Shown here piece by piece: positions 45,312-53,923 of a stretch of 64,000 bases of DNA. This DNA comes from Acidiferrum sp963771295 (GTDB taxonomy: Bacteria > Acidobacteriota > Terriglobia > Acidiferrales > UBA7541): the NCBI GenBank assembly GCA_963771295.1, contig CAVYTB010000016.1, positions 1 to 64,000 on the forward strand, given 5' to 3'. Position 1 is the first letter of the stretch. Each line of letters starts with the position of its first letter. The notes below the pieces were generated by a model, which was not told where the DNA came from, searched no databases, and saw only the letters and a list, made by a program, of their open reading frames with translations. Both the position numbers and the translations under genes were made by a program.

Positions 45312-46088
45312 TTAGGATCCGATTTCCGCGCGCAGCCGGTTTCGCTCGTCTTCGCTCAGCGAAAACCATCCTTCAGCGATATCCCGCACGCGCTCCAGCG
45401 CCTGCTGCATCTCTTGGTGCTTTGCTTTGATCATCTCTGCGTCCGCGTCCTGCGGCACATAGATAAACGGTCCGCCGACAATGATGGCTCGCGCGAACAG
45501 CCGCGGCAGCAGAAAGTGGTCCCAGGTCTTCTCGATCGTTTTCCCGCGGTCCACACCGATGTGGAACACCATGATCGGCGCGCCCGTCATCCGTGCCAGC
45601 AACACCGGCCCAACCTTCGCGACATAGCGCGGTCCGCGCGGTCCATCAATCGTGAACGCGCAATCCACGCCCTCGGCAATCCGCTTGGCCATCACCTGCA
45701 ACCCGCGCAAGCCGCCGCGCGACGAACTTCCCTGCGCCGTGCCGAATCCCAACCGTTCAATCACTTTCCGCGTCCATTGGCCATCAAACGCCGTGGTGTT
45801 CATTACCACGATTCCGCGGTTTCGCCCGTACCATACGATTGGAATAATGATGCGATGCCAAAACGCCCAGATGGTCGGCTGTTTTTCTGCCCGGCGCCTC
45901 TCGACCTTCTCGCCTCCCAGCACCTCGTAGCGCAGCGTTGGCCCGATCGTCCGGATGACGCTGTACACCACCGCCGCAATCACCGGGATCTGCATGCGCC
46001 GGTGCCATGGCAGCTTCGGCAGCCGCGTATCGTAATGCGCACTAATGGCCTCGTGCGCCTCTTCCTTCTGGATTTCAGGGGTCTCCAT
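45312..46088 (-). CDS. DUF374 lysophospholipid acyltransferase-like protein
   Basis: A 258-residue protein of the LPLAT superfamily (DUF374). The characteristic boxes are TIWAFWHRIIIPIVWYGR with the catalytic-type His, AFDGQWTRKVIERLGFGTAQ, GSSSRGGLRGLQVMAKRI and FTIDGPRGPRYVAKVGPVLL. Family members occur near lipid A and Kdo genes and are thought to acylate or process envelope lipids; the substrate is unproven. A hydrophobic segment (IPVIAAVVYSVIRTIG) near residue 40 would dock it to the inner membrane. Divergent from the FecR-like gene. Confidence 0.9.
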   Translation of the reverse strand: METPEIQKEEAHEAISAHYDTRLPKLPWHRRMQIPVIAAVVYSVIRTIGPTLRYEVLGGEKVERRRAEKQPTIWAFWHRIIIPIVWYGRNRGIVVMNTTAFDGQWTRKVIERLGFGTAQGSSSRGGLRGLQVMAKRIAEGVDCAFTIDGPRGPRYVAKVGPVLLARMTGAPIMVFHIGVDRGKTIEKTWDHFLLPRLFARAIIVGGPFIYVPQDADAEMIKAKHQEMQQALERVRDIAEGWFSLSEDERNRLRAEIGS

Positions 46089-46142
46089 CTTCCTATATTA
46101 TAGAAGGGTTGTGCTTTTCATGCCCTTCAGGAGCCAGACGGT

Positions 46143-47186
46143 TTGACGCTTCGCCCACAACCTCGGCCGCTTCGAAGAATCCTGCTGATTCTTGCCGCCG
46201 TGGGACTCGTCTGCGCCGCTTCAATTTTTTTCCGCGTCGCGGCCCACGATAATCCTCCGCTCGGCGATGCGGTCGGCGCTATCGACGGCGAATCCATCTC
46301 CGTTGAAGGCCCCATGAGCGTGGAAGTTGTTCAGGGCAAAGTGAAGACCGTTCTGCGCAGCGGCAGCGATGTTCATGTAAAGGCCGGACAGGCGCGCATC
46401 GATCTTGTCGAAGGCGGCTCCATCACCATTTGTGGCCCCGCGCATTTCTCGGTTTTGAAGTCCGGCGGCGCGCTTACCGTGGCGCTGGACACCGGCACGA
46501 TTCACACGCATCTCGAAAGCGATCAGCCGCTCACAATCTACACCGCACAGATTCAAGCCCATCCCATTTCCATCGGCAATGGTCCCGAGGACACTCTCGT
46601 TGGCCTCGACGCTTCCGGCGCCATGTGCATTCGCGCCAACAGAGGCGCGGTTCGCATCGAGCAGCAACTGACCGGGCAAAGCGTTGTAATTCCCCAGGCC
46701 GGAGATGTTTCGCTGACCAACGGCCAACTAGAGTCGCTGCACACATCCGCAGGCGGCTGCGTTTGCGATATCATGCAGCCGCTTCAGCCCGCCCTCTCTA
46801 CCGAAGTCAGCAGGCTCGCCACTCCCGAAGAGCTGAAAAAGAAACCAGTTGAGAAGAAACCCGCTCCACCTTCCGCCGATCCGCCGCCGAAAACGGAAAA
46901 GGAAGAGCCCGTCTACCAGGTCTTCATGCCGCCACTTCATTACGATGCGAGCGCCAAGGTCCAGGACAACTTCGATCCCAACCTGATCGTCCTTGTGCGC
47001 CGCGTTCGCGTACGGCCCACGCTGATTTTTCAAGGTAAAGTGGAAGGCGATCCGGTTATCGCTCAGGCTACCCCGCCGCCTGCTGCTCCCGCGAAGCCCA
47101 ATGCCACCCAGCCGAAGCCACCCGATGATTCCACCTGGAATCGCGTCCGTACTTTTTTCAAGAAGATTTGGTCGCCGTCGTCTTAA
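46143..47186 (+). CDS. FecR-like membrane-anchored protein with Pro-rich C-terminus
   Basis: The 347 residues start at TTG 46143 with an N-terminal helix (ILLILAAVGLVCAASIFF). A beta-helix-like domain follows (about 40-200), with the FecR-type run SVEVVQGKVKTVLRSGSDVH, ITICGPAHFSVLKSGGALTV and DTGTIHTHL. The second half has a Pro/Lys linker (KKPVEKKPAPPSADPPPK) and a short beta segment. FecR domains typically sense or bind in the periplasm; here no TonB or sigma partner is adjacent, so the role is unknown. The start is uncertain because TTG is rare. Confidence 0.6.
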   Translation: MTLRPQPRPLRRILLILAAVGLVCAASIFFRVAAHDNPPLGDAVGAIDGESISVEGPMSVEVVQGKVKTVLRSGSDVHVKAGQARIDLVEGGSITICGPAHFSVLKSGGALTVALDTGTIHTHLESDQPLTIYTAQIQAHPISIGNGPEDTLVGLDASGAMCIRANRGAVRIEQQLTGQSVVIPQAGDVSLTNGQLESLHTSAGGCVCDIMQPLQPALSTEVSRLATPEELKKKPVEKKPAPPSADPPPKTEKEEPVYQVFMPPLHYDASAKVQDNFDPNLIVLVRRVRVRPTLIFQGKVEGDPVIAQATPPPAAPAKPNATQPKPPDDSTWNRVRTFFKKIWSPSS

Positions 47187-47216
47187 CGCCGCGCGGCTCG
47201 TGAGGGGCGCCTTCGT

Positions 47217-48872
47217 CTACATGCCCTCGTAATTCGGGCCACCGCCGCCTTCGGGCACGGTCCAATCGATGATCTGGTACGGGTCGGCGATGTCACAGGT
47301 TTTGCAGTGCACGCAATTCGCGGCGCTGATCTTCAGCTTCACGCCATCGCCTTCTTTCACCATCTCATAAACCGCTGCCGGGCAAAAATACTGGCACGGG
47401 TTGCCGTATTCCTCCACGCAGCGCGTCGAGCAGATATTCAAATCGTGCACTTTCAGGTGACACGGCTGGTCTTCCTCATGGCGCGTCCCGGAGTGATAAA
47501 CATCCGTCAAGCGGTCGAACGTCAGCTTGCCATCTCCCTTGAATCGCTCCGGCGCCCGGCGCCCGTGAATCTGGTTGTACGCCTCATAACCCGCGTGCGC
47601 GTGCATGGGGTCTACCAAGCCGCGCCCGCCCGTTACTTCCTGTAAGCCCGATAGCGCCAGCCCTTCGAGCAAGCCGTTGTGAAAGGACTGGTGGAAGTTG
47701 CGCACCTTCCACAACTCATCCTTGACGTAGCTGCGCTCGATCTTTTCCTGATAAAGTTTCAGCGTCTTTGCGGATGTATCTCCCGCTTTCAGTGCTTCGA
47801 AAATCGTTTCGGCGGCCAGCATTCCGCTCTTCATTGCCAGGTGAATCCCCTTCAGCCGCTGCGAATCCAGAAAGCTGCCCGAATCGCCGGCAATCAGCCC
47901 GCCATCCACATAATTTCGTGGCGTAGCGTACCAGCCGCCGTAGGGCAGCGATTTCGCGCCATAGCGCATCATCTTGCCACCGTCCAGCAGCTCGCGCAGG
48001 AACGGATGCGTCTTCCAGGTCTGAAATGCGGCGTGCGGGTCGAATCGCGGGTCCGCATATTCCAGAGCAACCACCAGCCCGATGGAAACGCGATTGTTGC
48101 TCAGTCCATAAATCCAGCCGCCGCCATACATCTTCGTCGATAGCGGCCAGCCCAGCGTGTGCGCCACGAATCCCGGCTTGATTTTTCCCGGCTGCACTTC
48201 CCACAATTCTTTAATGCCCAGTCCGTAGCTCTGCGGATTGATATTATCGAGCTTCTTCTTGGCCACCAGTTGTTTCGTCAGCGAACCGCGCGGGCCTTCG
48301 GCCAGCACCGTCACTTTTGAACGCAGCTCGTAACCTGGCGTGTAGTTGTCTTTCGGCTTGCCGTTCTTGTCCAAGCCCTTGTCTTCGGTAATCACGCCGC
48401 CGATTCCTTCGCGCTCGTAGATCAGTTCTGCTCCGCCGAACTCCTTGAATACGTTTACGCTGGCGGCTTCCACCAAACCGCCCAGCCATTTCACCATTTT
48501 GCTTAGTGAAATCACATAATTCCCGGAATTGTTGAACGGTGGCGGCGTGATCGGAATTCGGCACGAGGATTTCTCCGTGAAGATCAGCGCGGCCGAATCG
48601 GTCACCGGCGTATCGAGCGGCGCGCTCTTCTCAAAATCCGGCACCAGCTCCGCCAGCGCTTTCGGATTCATGATCGCGCCAGAAAGTTGGTGCGCCCCGA
48701 TTTCGCGCCCCTTCTCCAGCACATAAATATTTTCCGCGGACAGTTCCGGCTTCGCGCCGCTGGCAGTATGTTTTTTGATCAGGTTGGCCAGGTGCAGCGC
48801 GCAGCTCAATCCCGCCGGCCCTGCCCCTACAATCAATACATCCGCTTCCAGCTGTTCACGCTGTACGCTCAT
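47217..48872 (-). CDS. Electron transfer flavoprotein-quinone oxidoreductase
   Basis: ETF-QO takes electrons from reduced ETF and reduces membrane quinone. The 551 residues show the FAD site ADVLIVGAGPAGLSCALHLA, the quinone and membrane-association region (GKIKPGFVAHTLGWPLSTKM), LIAGDSGSFLDSQRLKG, and the C-terminal 4Fe-4S module with Cys residues in NICSTRCVEEYG, CQYFCPA and NCVHCKTCDIADP. It ends EGGGGPNYEGM as expected. It belongs with etfB and etfA upstream on the same strand, although the hicBA remnant lies between. The pathway is probably fatty-acid or amino-acid oxidation into the respiratory chain. Confidence 0.96.
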   Translation of the reverse strand: MSVQREQLEADVLIVGAGPAGLSCALHLANLIKKHTASGAKPELSAENIYVLEKGREIGAHQLSGAIMNPKALAELVPDFEKSAPLDTPVTDSAALIFTEKSSCRIPITPPPFNNSGNYVISLSKMVKWLGGLVEAASVNVFKEFGGAELIYEREGIGGVITEDKGLDKNGKPKDNYTPGYELRSKVTVLAEGPRGSLTKQLVAKKKLDNINPQSYGLGIKELWEVQPGKIKPGFVAHTLGWPLSTKMYGGGWIYGLSNNRVSIGLVVALEYADPRFDPHAAFQTWKTHPFLRELLDGGKMMRYGAKSLPYGGWYATPRNYVDGGLIAGDSGSFLDSQRLKGIHLAMKSGMLAAETIFEALKAGDTSAKTLKLYQEKIERSYVKDELWKVRNFHQSFHNGLLEGLALSGLQEVTGGRGLVDPMHAHAGYEAYNQIHGRRAPERFKGDGKLTFDRLTDVYHSGTRHEEDQPCHLKVHDLNICSTRCVEEYGNPCQYFCPAAVYEMVKEGDGVKLKISAANCVHCKTCDIADPYQIIDWTVPEGGGGPNYEGM

Positions 48873-48909
48873 ATCGCTCTCGCATCCAAATAGTCAGTCC
48901 GACCCCAAA

Positions 48910-49118
48910 CTATCGATAGCTCTCGAATTCTTCGAGTGAAATTCCCAGTTGTCGAAGGATCTTGAAGAAGAGAGCGGCCCTATCTCGCGTCCACCATGAA
49001 ATGGAATCGTGGCCGCCTCAGGGTGTGCCCATCGCTCGTGGCTTCCGGTTGTCCGCTTAAAGATAAATCCCAATTTGCGGCATACACGCTGAAAATCGCC
49101 CGCTGTGGCGCTAGGCAT
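48910..49118 (-). pseudogene. hicA: HicA-type toxin, frameshifted
   Basis: From ATG 49118 the product reads MPSATAGDFQRVCRKLGFIF, then GSHERWAHPEAATIPFHGGREI, the HicA fold with the catalytic-type His in GSH and the HGG turn. After REI the frame drifts. A shift near 48990 restores the normal ending, ALFFKILRQLGISLEEFESY with a TAG stop at 48910. HicA toxins are ribosome-independent mRNA interferases. The shift removes the last helix in the unshifted frame, so the toxin is probably inactive. The start overlaps hicB by 8 bases. Confidence 0.7.
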
Positions 49119-49323
49119 TGACGATCTCGGTCGTATCCGTCGGTAAGGACTTACCCTTTTCGCGGTACTCTTCCGCAATCATCTGGAAAACCTTGGTGAG
49201 CTCGGCAAGTGCAGGTTCCCGTGTTTCCATGAGCGCATAACATCCCGGGATTGCTGGAATCTCTGCTACCCATCCATCGGTTTTCTGCCGGTACAGAATC
49301 GTTTTGTAATTTTCGATTCCCAT
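49111..49323 (-). CDS. hicB: HicB-type antitoxin
   Basis: A 70-residue protein with the partly degraded RNase H-like HicB fold: YKTILYRQKTDGWVAEIPAI followed by PGCYALMETREPALAELTKV. It lacks the C-terminal DNA-binding domain found in longer HicB proteins, as in the short subclass. It would neutralise HicA. The pair lies in the gap between etfA (41 bases upstream) and the ETF-quinone oxidoreductase. The toxin frame is broken, so the antitoxin may now be dispensable. Confidence 0.8.
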   Translation of the reverse strand: MGIENYKTILYRQKTDGWVAEIPAIPGCYALMETREPALAELTKVFQMIAEEYREKGKSLPTDTTEIVNA

Positions 49324-49364
49324 GGCCTGCCAAAATTATACGCCAAACGAACCTTCCACGATCG

Positions 49365-50351
49365 CTACCCCTTGGCCTTCTGCAATTCTTCGGTGAGTGC
49401 CGGCATGACCTCAAAGATATCTCCAACCACGCCGTAATCCGCAATCTCGAAAATCGGCGCGTTCTGGTCTTTGTTTACGGCCACAATCGTTCGCGCGCCC
49501 TTCATCCCCACCACGTGCTGGATCGCGCCGCTGATGCCTAGCGCCATGTACAATTTCGGCGCCACAGTTTGCCCGGAACTGCCGATTTGCCGCTCCATTG
49601 GCAACCAGCCTTCATCGCAGATTGGCCGTGACGCCGCAATCTCCGCCCCCATCGCCTTCGCCAACGCTTCGGCCTGCGCTATATTCTCCGGCGCCTTGAT
49701 TCCGCGGCCAATCGCCACAATCAGCGGCGCCTGCGTCAAATCCACCGACGATTTCGCTTCCTTGAATAGTTCCAGCGGCTTGGTGCGAATCTGCTCCGGC
49801 TTCAACTCCACGCTCACCTTATTGACCGGAGCTTTGCCGCTCGCGTGCGCCGCCAGCAAATCCGCGCGAAATGCACCTGTCTGAAACGACGCGAACCACG
49901 GTGCCGCTCCGGTGAACGTCACATCCGCGACCGTCTTGCCTTGAAACATTTGCCGCACAAATACCAACTTGCCGTTCTCGTGCCGGAACCCGATGCAGTC
50001 GCCCACCATTCCCTTGCCCAGCGAAGCCGCCAGTTTCGGCGCAAAATCACGCACCTGGTAGGTGTGCGGAAACAAAACCAAATCCGGTTTTGCCGCCTCA
50101 ATCACTTGCTTCAGCGCAACGCAATATCCGTCGGGCGTGTAATTCTCCAGCAGGTCATGCTCGACCAACAGCACTTCTGCCACATTCTTCCCGGCAATTT
50201 CTTCCGCCAGCGCGGCTACGCCTTTGCCGATGACCACGGCGCTCACCGTCCCGGAAGTTGCCGAGGCAATCTGCTGCGCCGCCACCAGTATCTCAAAGCT
50301 GCTGTTGTTCCACTTCCCCTGCCGCTGCTCCGTCGCCACTAAAATCTTCAT
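49365..50351 (-). CDS. etfA: Electron transfer flavoprotein, alpha subunit
   Basis: EtfA carries the FAD of the heterodimer that collects electrons from acyl-CoA dehydrogenases. The 328 residues show the N-terminal MKILVATEQRQGKWNNSSFE, the linker and the C-terminal FAD-binding segment GSSGQTVAPKLYMALGISGA, followed by IVAVNKDQNAPIFEIADYGV and GDIFEVMPAL. It follows etfB by about 50 bases, a gap that contains three heptad repeats. The function is paired with the ETF-quinone oxidoreductase downstream. Confidence 0.96.
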   Translation of the reverse strand: MKILVATEQRQGKWNNSSFEILVAAQQIASATSGTVSAVVIGKGVAALAEEIAGKNVAEVLLVEHDLLENYTPDGYCVALKQVIEAAKPDLVLFPHTYQVRDFAPKLAASLGKGMVGDCIGFRHENGKLVFVRQMFQGKTVADVTFTGAAPWFASFQTGAFRADLLAAHASGKAPVNKVSVELKPEQIRTKPLELFKEAKSSVDLTQAPLIVAIGRGIKAPENIAQAEALAKAMGAEIAASRPICDEGWLPMERQIGSSGQTVAPKLYMALGISGAIQHVVGMKGARTIVAVNKDQNAPIFEIADYGVVGDIFEVMPALTEELQKAKG

Positions 50352-50381
50352 CGCTTCAGCTCCTGCCTCGCGGTCCCGCCT

Positions 50382-50402
50382 TCAACTATCAACTTTCAAC
50401 TG
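50382..50402. repeat. Three heptad repeats between etfB and etfA
   Basis: TCAACTA, TCAACTT and TCAACTG follow each other without gap. On the coding (minus) strand they read as three NAGTTGA units. They lie directly upstream of the etfA start and form most of the etfB-etfA gap. Confidence 0.7.
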
Positions 50403-50405
50403 TCC

Positions 50406-51170
50406 TTAAATTACTCGCGCTTCAAACTTCAGTTTCTCCACCAACTTCGCGGCAACTTCCTTCGGCGTCCCAGTAATAAATTCTGTTTTCTTCGTTTTTG
50501 TTGGCACGTAGATCTTCTCGATTTTCTGCGTCGGCTCGCTCGACACGCCCAGCGATTCGCGCGTCACCGTGGCAATCTCTTTTTTCTTTGCCGCCATGAT
50601 GCCTTTCAGCGTCGCGTAGCGAACCTTATTGATGCCCGACTGGATGGACAATACCGCCGGCAGCGGGCACTCAATCTTCTGAAACCATCCGGCCTCTAGC
50701 TCGCGCTTCAGATTCATCTTTCCATCCTGCACTTCGATCTGCATGATGATGGTGGCATGCGGCCGGTCCAGCAGGCCCGCCAGCAACACGCCGGTCTGCC
50801 CGAATCCATGATCGTCGCTCTGCAAGCCGGTCAGAACCAGGTCCGGGTTTTCCTTCGCAATCGCCGCCGCCAAAGTCTTCGCCGAACCCAAAGGATCGAG
50901 CTGAGCAAAATTGTCATCGGCAATGTGAATTGCGCGATCCGCGCCCTTTGCCAGTGCTTCCTTGATGGTCTGCTTCACGCGCTCGGGTCCCAGCGAAAGC
51001 GCAATCACCTCGCCGCCGTGTTTTTCTTTCAGTCGCAGCGCCTCTTCCAGGGCGTAGGAATCCGGCTCGTTCATTTCGAACCCGATGTCCGACTCCTTGA
51101 TCCAGCTTCCCGCAATAGCCAGCGGTGCGTCCTTGGCGGGCACCTGTTTGATGCATACGATAATTTTCAC
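50406..51170 (-). CDS. etfB: Electron transfer flavoprotein, beta subunit
   Basis: EtfB binds AMP and recruits partner dehydrogenases. The 254 residues have MKIIVCIKQVPAKDAP, the NEPDSYALEEALRLKEKHGG segment, VLTGLQSDDHGFGQTGVLLA, the recognition loop region and the C-terminal KIEKIYVPTKTKKTEFI. It is the first gene of the etf cluster, 166 bases downstream of the fabF stop. That gap contains a TCATCCTGAGCGGAGCGAAG type repeat. Confidence 0.95.
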   Translation of the reverse strand: MKIIVCIKQVPAKDAPLAIAGSWIKESDIGFEMNEPDSYALEEALRLKEKHGGEVIALSLGPERVKQTIKEALAKGADRAIHIADDNFAQLDPLGSAKTLAAAIAKENPDLVLTGLQSDDHGFGQTGVLLAGLLDRPHATIIMQIEVQDGKMNLKRELEAGWFQKIECPLPAVLSIQSGINKVRYATLKGIMAAKKKEIATVTRESLGVSSEPTQKIEKIYVPTKTKKTEFITGTPKEVAAKLVEKLKFEARVI

Positions 51171-51207
51171 GGAGTTTTCCTTCTACCTGGGTTCCATGGG
51201 GGACGGG

Positions 51208-51236
51208 TGTCATCCTGAGCGGAGCGAAGGATCTCA
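51208..51236. repeat. Intergenic TCATCCTGAGCG-type repeat
   Basis: The stretch TGTCATCCTGAGCGGAGCGA and what follows (AGGATCT) has an imperfect palindrome, ATCCT...AGGAT. This sequence type recurs in intergenic regions of many soil bacterial genomes (established observation, not searched here). Only one copy was found in the window, upstream of etfB. Confidence 0.5.
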
Positions 51237-51336
51237 ACTTAAAAGCGCGGCCATCCACTATGTTGAGCGGCCCTCGCCCAAACCGGATTCAGGCCTCAGA
51301 ACGACAACCAAGACGAAACGCGAGAGACGCTGACGA

Positions 51337-52587
51337 TTACTTACCACTCCAGCGCTTGAAAATCAATGCGGCGTTTGTTCCGCCAAAACCAAACGAGTTC
51401 GACAGCGCGTACTCCACTGAAGCTTTTCGCGCCACATTTGGCACGTAATCCAGATCACATTGCGGGTCCGGCGTCTCTTGATTGATCGTCGGCGGCAAAA
51501 TCTGATCGCGTAGCGCCAGCACGCTGATGCCAGCTTCCAATCCTCCAGCGCCGCCAAGCAGATGCCCAGTCATGGACTTTGTCGAACTTACCGGCAGTTT
51601 CTTGCTGATGGCACGCTCGCCAAACAATCTCTTCATCGCCGTCGTTTCGATCGCGTCACCAAGCGGCGTGGACGTTCCGTGCGCGTTCACATATCCGATA
51701 TCTTCGGCGCTAATCTTCGCGTCTTTCAGCGCCGCCTTCATCACCCGGAATGCGCCGTCGCCATTCTCCAGCGGCTGCGTTATGTGATACGCATCGCCGC
51801 TCATCCCGTAGCCAACAATCTCGGCAAAGATCGGCGCGTTGCGCCTCATCGCATGTTCCAGCGATTCCAGAATCAGGATGCCGGTGCCCTCGCCAACCAC
51901 GAATCCATCTCGCAGCGCATCGAACGGCCGGCTGGCTCTCTCTGGATCGTCGTTCCGGGTGGACAGCGCCCGCATCGAAGCGAATCCGCCAATTCCCATC
52001 GGCGTAACAGTCGCTTCCGTGCCGCCGCAAATCATCATCTCGGCAGCGCCGCGTTCGATAATTTTGAAGGAATCGCCGATGGCGTGCGCCGAAGCGGAGC
52101 AAGCCGTAGCCGTCGCCGAATTTGGTCCGCGCGCTCCGTAGCGAATCGAAATGTGTCCCGAAGCCAGGTTGACAATCGCCGACGGAATGAAGAACGGTGA
52201 GATCTTTCCCGGACCTCCCTGCATCAGCTTGATGTGCTCGCGCTCGATGATGTCGAATCCACCGATGCCGGAAGCCACATACACGCCAACTTCATCCAGG
52301 TCAGACTGCTCCGGCTTCCATTGCGCCATCTTCACGGCGAAATCGGCGCCAGCCAGGGCGATCTGAATGAACCGCCCCATTTTCTTCAGTTCTTTTTTCT
52401 CGATCCACTGGAACGGATCGAAGTTTTTTACTTCGCCCGCGATCTGGCAATCGAAGCCGGTGGTATCGAAATGCGTGATTCGCTCGACGCCGCTCTTACC
52501 GGCAACGAGGTTCTTCCAGCTTTCCTCTGTCCCAATACCCAGTGCGCAGACTAACCCAACGCCCGTAACGACGACTCGACGAGTCAA
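51337..52587 (-). CDS. fabF: 3-oxoacyl-ACP synthase II
   Basis: FabF elongates acyl-ACP with malonyl-ACP. The 416 residues contain the catalytic Cys in ATACSASAHAIGD, the two His in VNAHGTSTPLGD and STKSMTGHLLGGAGG, and GFGGTNAALIF near the end. The N-terminus RRVVVTGVGLVCALGIGTEE is typical. It follows acpP by about 35 bases, the standard arrangement in fatty-acid synthesis clusters. It is the last gene of the fab operon before the etf genes. Confidence 0.97.
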   Translation of the reverse strand: MTRRVVVTGVGLVCALGIGTEESWKNLVAGKSGVERITHFDTTGFDCQIAGEVKNFDPFQWIEKKELKKMGRFIQIALAGADFAVKMAQWKPEQSDLDEVGVYVASGIGGFDIIEREHIKLMQGGPGKISPFFIPSAIVNLASGHISIRYGARGPNSATATACSASAHAIGDSFKIIERGAAEMMICGGTEATVTPMGIGGFASMRALSTRNDDPERASRPFDALRDGFVVGEGTGILILESLEHAMRRNAPIFAEIVGYGMSGDAYHITQPLENGDGAFRVMKAALKDAKISAEDIGYVNAHGTSTPLGDAIETTAMKRLFGERAISKKLPVSSTKSMTGHLLGGAGGLEAGISVLALRDQILPPTINQETPDPQCDLDYVPNVARKASVEYALSNSFGFGGTNAALIFKRWSGK

Positions 52588-52622
52588 CTCTCTTGCTCCT
52601 TCGTGCGAGGATTCCCTGCGAC

Positions 52623-52865
52623 TTACTTACCCTTCGAATGTTTCTCGATGTATTCGATCGCGTCCTTCACCGTGGTCATCTTCTCGGCGTCTTCATCCGG
52701 CACTTCGATTCCGAAGGCCTCTTCAAACGCCATCACCAATTCCACCTGGTCGAGCGAATCCGCGCCCAGGTCATCCACGAACGACGCGGTCGGTGTCACT
52801 TCCGCTTCATCCACACCCAGTTGCTCGACGATGATCTGCTTTACGCGTTCTTCCACGCTAGCCAT
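52623..52865 (-). CDS. acpP: Acyl carrier protein
   Basis: From ATG 52865 the product is 80 residues (MASVEERVKQIIVEQLGVDE), strongly acidic, with the phosphopantetheine Ser in VDDLGADSLDQVELVMAFEE and the last helix TVKDAIEYIEKHSKGK. I rejected the upstream extension to 52922 because the family starts here and GGAGGAATGGGA precedes the codon. ACP carries the growing acyl chain for FabD, FabG and FabF, all encoded beside it. Confidence 0.97.
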   Translation of the reverse strand: MASVEERVKQIIVEQLGVDEAEVTPTASFVDDLGADSLDQVELVMAFEEAFGIEVPDEDAEKMTTVKDAIEYIEKHSKGK

Positions 52866-53074
52866 TCCCATTCCTCCGCGACCTGCTGTCGCACTTTCTG
52901 TTCGTACCACTACCTGCTGCAATCCGGCGTGATGGCCGTCTCACAAGTTCGTTTATCTTGCCCAAGGTAACCTGCCCAGTCTACTTACCCTGTCCCACAA
53001 GGTCAACTTACGCTTTCGTGCGTCCATTCCTTCTTCAACGTTATCCGCACCTGAATTGTTGGCGTTAGTCGTGC

Positions 53075-53821
53075 CTACGCCAAATACATCCCGCCATTCA
53101 CATCGAGTACGTGCCCCGTGATGTACCCAGCCTCGTCGCTCGCCAAGAACACGATCGCCGCCGCCACATCCCGCCCGGTACCCATGCGCCCCAGCGGAAT
53201 ACGCGTCTTCAGTTCTTCCTTCACCTTGTCGGACAACGCATCCGTCATCGGCGACTCGATGAAGCCCGGCGCCACCGCGTTTACGGTAATATTCCGCGAA
53301 GAGATTTCCATGGCAATTGCTTTCGTCAACCCGATCAGCCCCGCCTTGGTCGCCACATAATTCGCCTGGCCCGCATTACCCATCTGCGCCACCACCGAAG
53401 CAATGTTGATAATCCGCCCCGCGCGCGCCTTCATCATCACCGGCAGTGCCTGCTGGATGCACACATGCGCTCCGGTCAGGTTGGTGCGAATCACCGCGTC
53501 CCAATCATCGGCCTTCATGCGCATCGCCAGGCCGTCGCGATTAATCGCGGCATTGTTCACCAAAACATCCAGCCTGCCGAACTTCTCCAGCACCGCCTTG
53601 AATCCCGCCTTGATTTGCTCTGCGTCCGCAACGTCCATCTTCACAACAAGCGCTTCGCCGCCTTTTGCCGCAATTTCTTGCGCCAAAGTGGCCAGCTTCT
53701 CTTCATTGCGCGCAGCCACGGCAACCTTCGCACCTGCTTCTGCCAACGTCAACGCGATCTCGCGCCCAATTCCCTGCGACGCCCCCGTCACGATCGCCAC
53801 TTTGTCTTTGAGACTGAACAT
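53075..53821 (-). CDS. fabG: 3-oxoacyl-ACP reductase
   Basis: An NADPH-dependent short-chain dehydrogenase of 248 residues from ATG 53821 (MFSLKDKVAIVTGASQGIGR); a GTG at 53830 would add three residues. The TGxxxGxG cofactor site, NNAAINRD, the catalytic Ser in IINIASVVAQMGN, YVATKAG with Tyr and Lys, and the C-terminal GYITGHVLDVNGGMY are present. It performs the first reduction of the elongation cycle. It lies 210 bases before acpP, and the gap to fabD contains the heptad-repeat hairpin. Confidence 0.96.
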   Translation of the reverse strand: MFSLKDKVAIVTGASQGIGREIALTLAEAGAKVAVAARNEEKLATLAQEIAAKGGEALVVKMDVADAEQIKAGFKAVLEKFGRLDVLVNNAAINRDGLAMRMKADDWDAVIRTNLTGAHVCIQQALPVMMKARAGRIINIASVVAQMGNAGQANYVATKAGLIGLTKAIAMEISSRNITVNAVAPGFIESPMTDALSDKVKEELKTRIPLGRMGTGRDVAAAIVFLASDEAGYITGHVLDVNGGMYLA

Positions 53822-53842
53822 CTTCCGCACCGCCGAAAAAGT

Positions 53843-53923
53843 TCTAAGTTTTAAGTTTTAAGTCCTAAGTAAACCCAACCGCTCCGAAACTTATAACTTA
53901 AAACTGATTACTTCTTACTTCTG
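53843..53923. repeat. Inverted arrays of heptad repeats between fabD and fabG
   Basis: Four 7-base units ending in TAAGT (TCTAAGT, TTTAAGT, TTTAAGT, CCTAAGT; 53843-53870) are followed after 18 bases by five units beginning ACT (ACTTATA, ACTTAAA, ACTGATT, ACTTCTT, ACTTCTG; 53889-53923). The last unit abuts the fabD stop. The arrays are partly complementary, so the fabD-fabG mRNA could fold into a long A/U-rich hairpin. Confidence 0.75.
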
